From JAMZMI01 sp047632435 (GTDB lineage Bacteria; Bacteroidota; Bacteroidia; Cytophagales; Cyclobacteriaceae), in the NCBI GenBank assembly GCA_047632435.1, contig JBLICU010000002.1:1-64000 (forward strand): a stretch of 64,000 bases of DNA, in the 5' to 3' direction. The position numbers were made by a program, and so were the translations under genes. The notes beneath the pieces are model-generated. The model made no database searches, had not been told where the DNA came from, and was given only the letters and a program-made list of their open reading frames with translations. Each line of letters begins with the position of its first letter. Position 1 is the stretch's first letter. Of the stretch, positions 63,801-64,000 are shown piece after piece.

Positions 63801-64000
63801 AACGATTCCGTACTTTTCAGAAAATTGCCATGAATATTGAAAATTTAATCCCAAGTCTGCATTGACTTCTTCAAAAATGAGTTTGTTGCCAGTGAAATTC
63901 TTATACAGGTTTCGGGTTATAGAGTAGCTACCTTGATACCTACTCGTAAACGGTTCCCAAAGGGAAATTTTATCACCATTATTAACTCTCAGAATGGTTT
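60825..64000 (-). CDS. Large GH-Q-like protein, N-terminus outside window
   Basis: At least 1058 residues are visible and the frame runs open through the right edge, so the TTG at 63854 is not the start. The N-terminal part is beta-sandwich-like (LWEPFTSRYQGSYSITRN, FSEKYGIVKRATILNTG). The centre has an alpha-helical barrel with SYEGNWRDIFQNWEAL (62844-62882), where the Asp at 62862-62864 sits like the catalytic Asp of GDWND in GH94 phosphorylases, and GYWGDHQIIYLQKLM. This suggests a clan GH-Q enzyme such as a GH149/GH161 beta-1,3-glucan phosphorylase; the call is from remembered family patterns and not confirmed. Two GH17 genes follow on the same strand, which supports a beta-1,3-glucan role. 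Confidence 0.6.
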   Translation of the reverse strand, partial: TILRVNNGDKISLWEPFTSRYQGSYSITRNLYKNFTGNKLIFEEVNADLGLNFQYSWQFSEKYGIVKRATILNTGNKKTSIEVLDGIQNIVPSGINSDFQNRTSNLINAYKKNELDEASGLGLFMLSAMIVDKAEPSEALKTTTIWNVGIECENILLTSLQLNKYRQGADLITERDTKAESGSYFINSHINLSSNVSSTWYIIGEVNQDHSKVITLINKLTKDKSGLYQDLIEDVESGTQSLLQLVAKADGLQLTADKLSVSRHYANVLFNVMRGGIFDDQYLVEKSDLLDYVLNINKKLLLAEARFFDQLSETLNYQHLIKLAHDSANADIIRICYEYLPLTFSRRHGDPSRPWNMFSIVTKNDDGSKKRSYEGNWRDIFQNWEALSVSFPGYIISMITKFVNASTIDGYNPYRVTRNGIDWEIIEPDDPWSYIGYWGDHQIIYLQKLMEVAVSHHKDEFLELLAKPIYVYANVPYRIKGYDDIIKDPQDTIDFNQNVESKVESRVHEIGGDGKLVFDQKGRLTRANLTEKLLVTLLAKLSNFIPEGGIWLNTQRPEWNDANNALVGNGVSMVTLCYMRRYVSFCLDLFTKTKIVEFEINKPVSTLFKEISNVFESRKSLLDGVISDSNRRLIVDQLGRLGEQYRSTAYAGFDGDTDKISSVELIAFMNLTLSYLDHTIKANKRVDGLYHAYNLIQFSDDTASIDNLYEMLEGQVAVLSAGVLNLDEALKVLDALKQSKIYRADQYSYMLYPNRELPTFLNKNYIPKDFAEQSALAQSLIAAGDSSLIQKDENGDYHFNGSFNNAKSLKAVLDILKNSSFGALIQKEYDAYMAVFETMFNHKAFTGRSGTFFGYEGLGSIYWHMVSKLLLAAQENIYWSGSEYEGTVTMGKMVDHYYEIRAGIGANKSPELYGSFPTDPYSHTPGNKGVQQPGMTGQVKEDILNRWAEFGVRVQDSCISFEQKFLSKNEFLIEPTVFNYFDLNGSLKSLELKTGELAFTYGQVPVIYCKSDSVTIKVHFSDGSIKEIKGTQLPKDLSNEIFNRTNSISKVIVFQHF

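Noticed and set aside
1..64000. tRNA, rRNA, integrase, transposase or phage genes
   Set aside because: None seen on either strand by reading intergenic DNA and translated products; this reading cannot exclude short degenerate copies.

Overview
The window is about 64 kb of a low-GC genome that looks like a Bacteroidota bacterium, probably a Cytophagia-type marine or soil gliding species. The evidence is two secreted proteins with type IX secretion (T9SS) C-terminal sorting domains, the gliding gene gldC, a TonB-dependent receptor with a carboxypeptidase-like N-terminal domain, the ftsX-DUF3098-uppP-truB-ribF gene order, and several matches to the Bacteroidota -7 promoter box TAnnTTTG. I see no tRNA, rRNA, insertion sequence, CRISPR array or prophage. 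It reads as ordinary chromosome with a few decayed patches.

Layout. 1-8389: two T9SS cargo proteins, an EF-hand protein, a DUF4197 lipoprotein, cinA, a dehydrogenase E2 subunit, a zinc/cation efflux protein and a YkgJ-type cysteine-cluster protein. 8390-9448: non-coding DNA plus a frameshifted DUF4136 lipoprotein pseudogene. 9449-13496 (minus): bioF, an orphan PstS-like lipoprotein, bioD and bioA. 13534-18142: an LpxR-like lipid A deacylase, a quinone oxidoreductase, an ArsC-like reductase and the 5-oxoprolinase genes pxpABC. 18577-23581: a fasciclin lipoprotein, a voltage-gated K+ channel with a zinc-ribbon tail, and a TonB-dependent receptor. 23677-35298 (all minus): gldC with an active and an apparently inactive M48 protease, ribF, truB, uppP, DUF3098, ftsX, an ECF sigma factor with its likely anti-sigma, pdeM, two DUF2147 proteins, an Lhr-type helicase and a DoxX protein. 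35729-37795: an M3 peptidase lipoprotein.

37943-51121 holds aspartate-family and branched-chain amino acid synthesis. The ilvE-D-B-N-C-A operon is preceded by what reads as a complete transcription attenuator: a 28-codon leader peptide with 11 Ile/Leu/Val residues, an antiterminator and a strong terminator ending 15 bases before ilvE. After a decayed kilobase comes thrA-thrB-thrC. Together with ilvA these cover homoserine to threonine to 2-oxobutyrate to isoleucine.

51412-64000: a small lipoprotein, a TPR membrane protein without an output domain, a nitroreductase, a 1411-residue secreted TPR-CHAT caspase-like protein, a second EF-hand protein, two GH17-like proteins separated by a six-copy 7-bp tandem repeat, and a large protein cut by the window end that resembles clan GH-Q phosphorylases. 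The last three suggest intracellular beta-1,3-glucan metabolism.

The observations most worth following are the ilv attenuator, the M48 protease/pseudoprotease pair coupled to gldC, and the GH17 pair with the phosphorylase-like protein.
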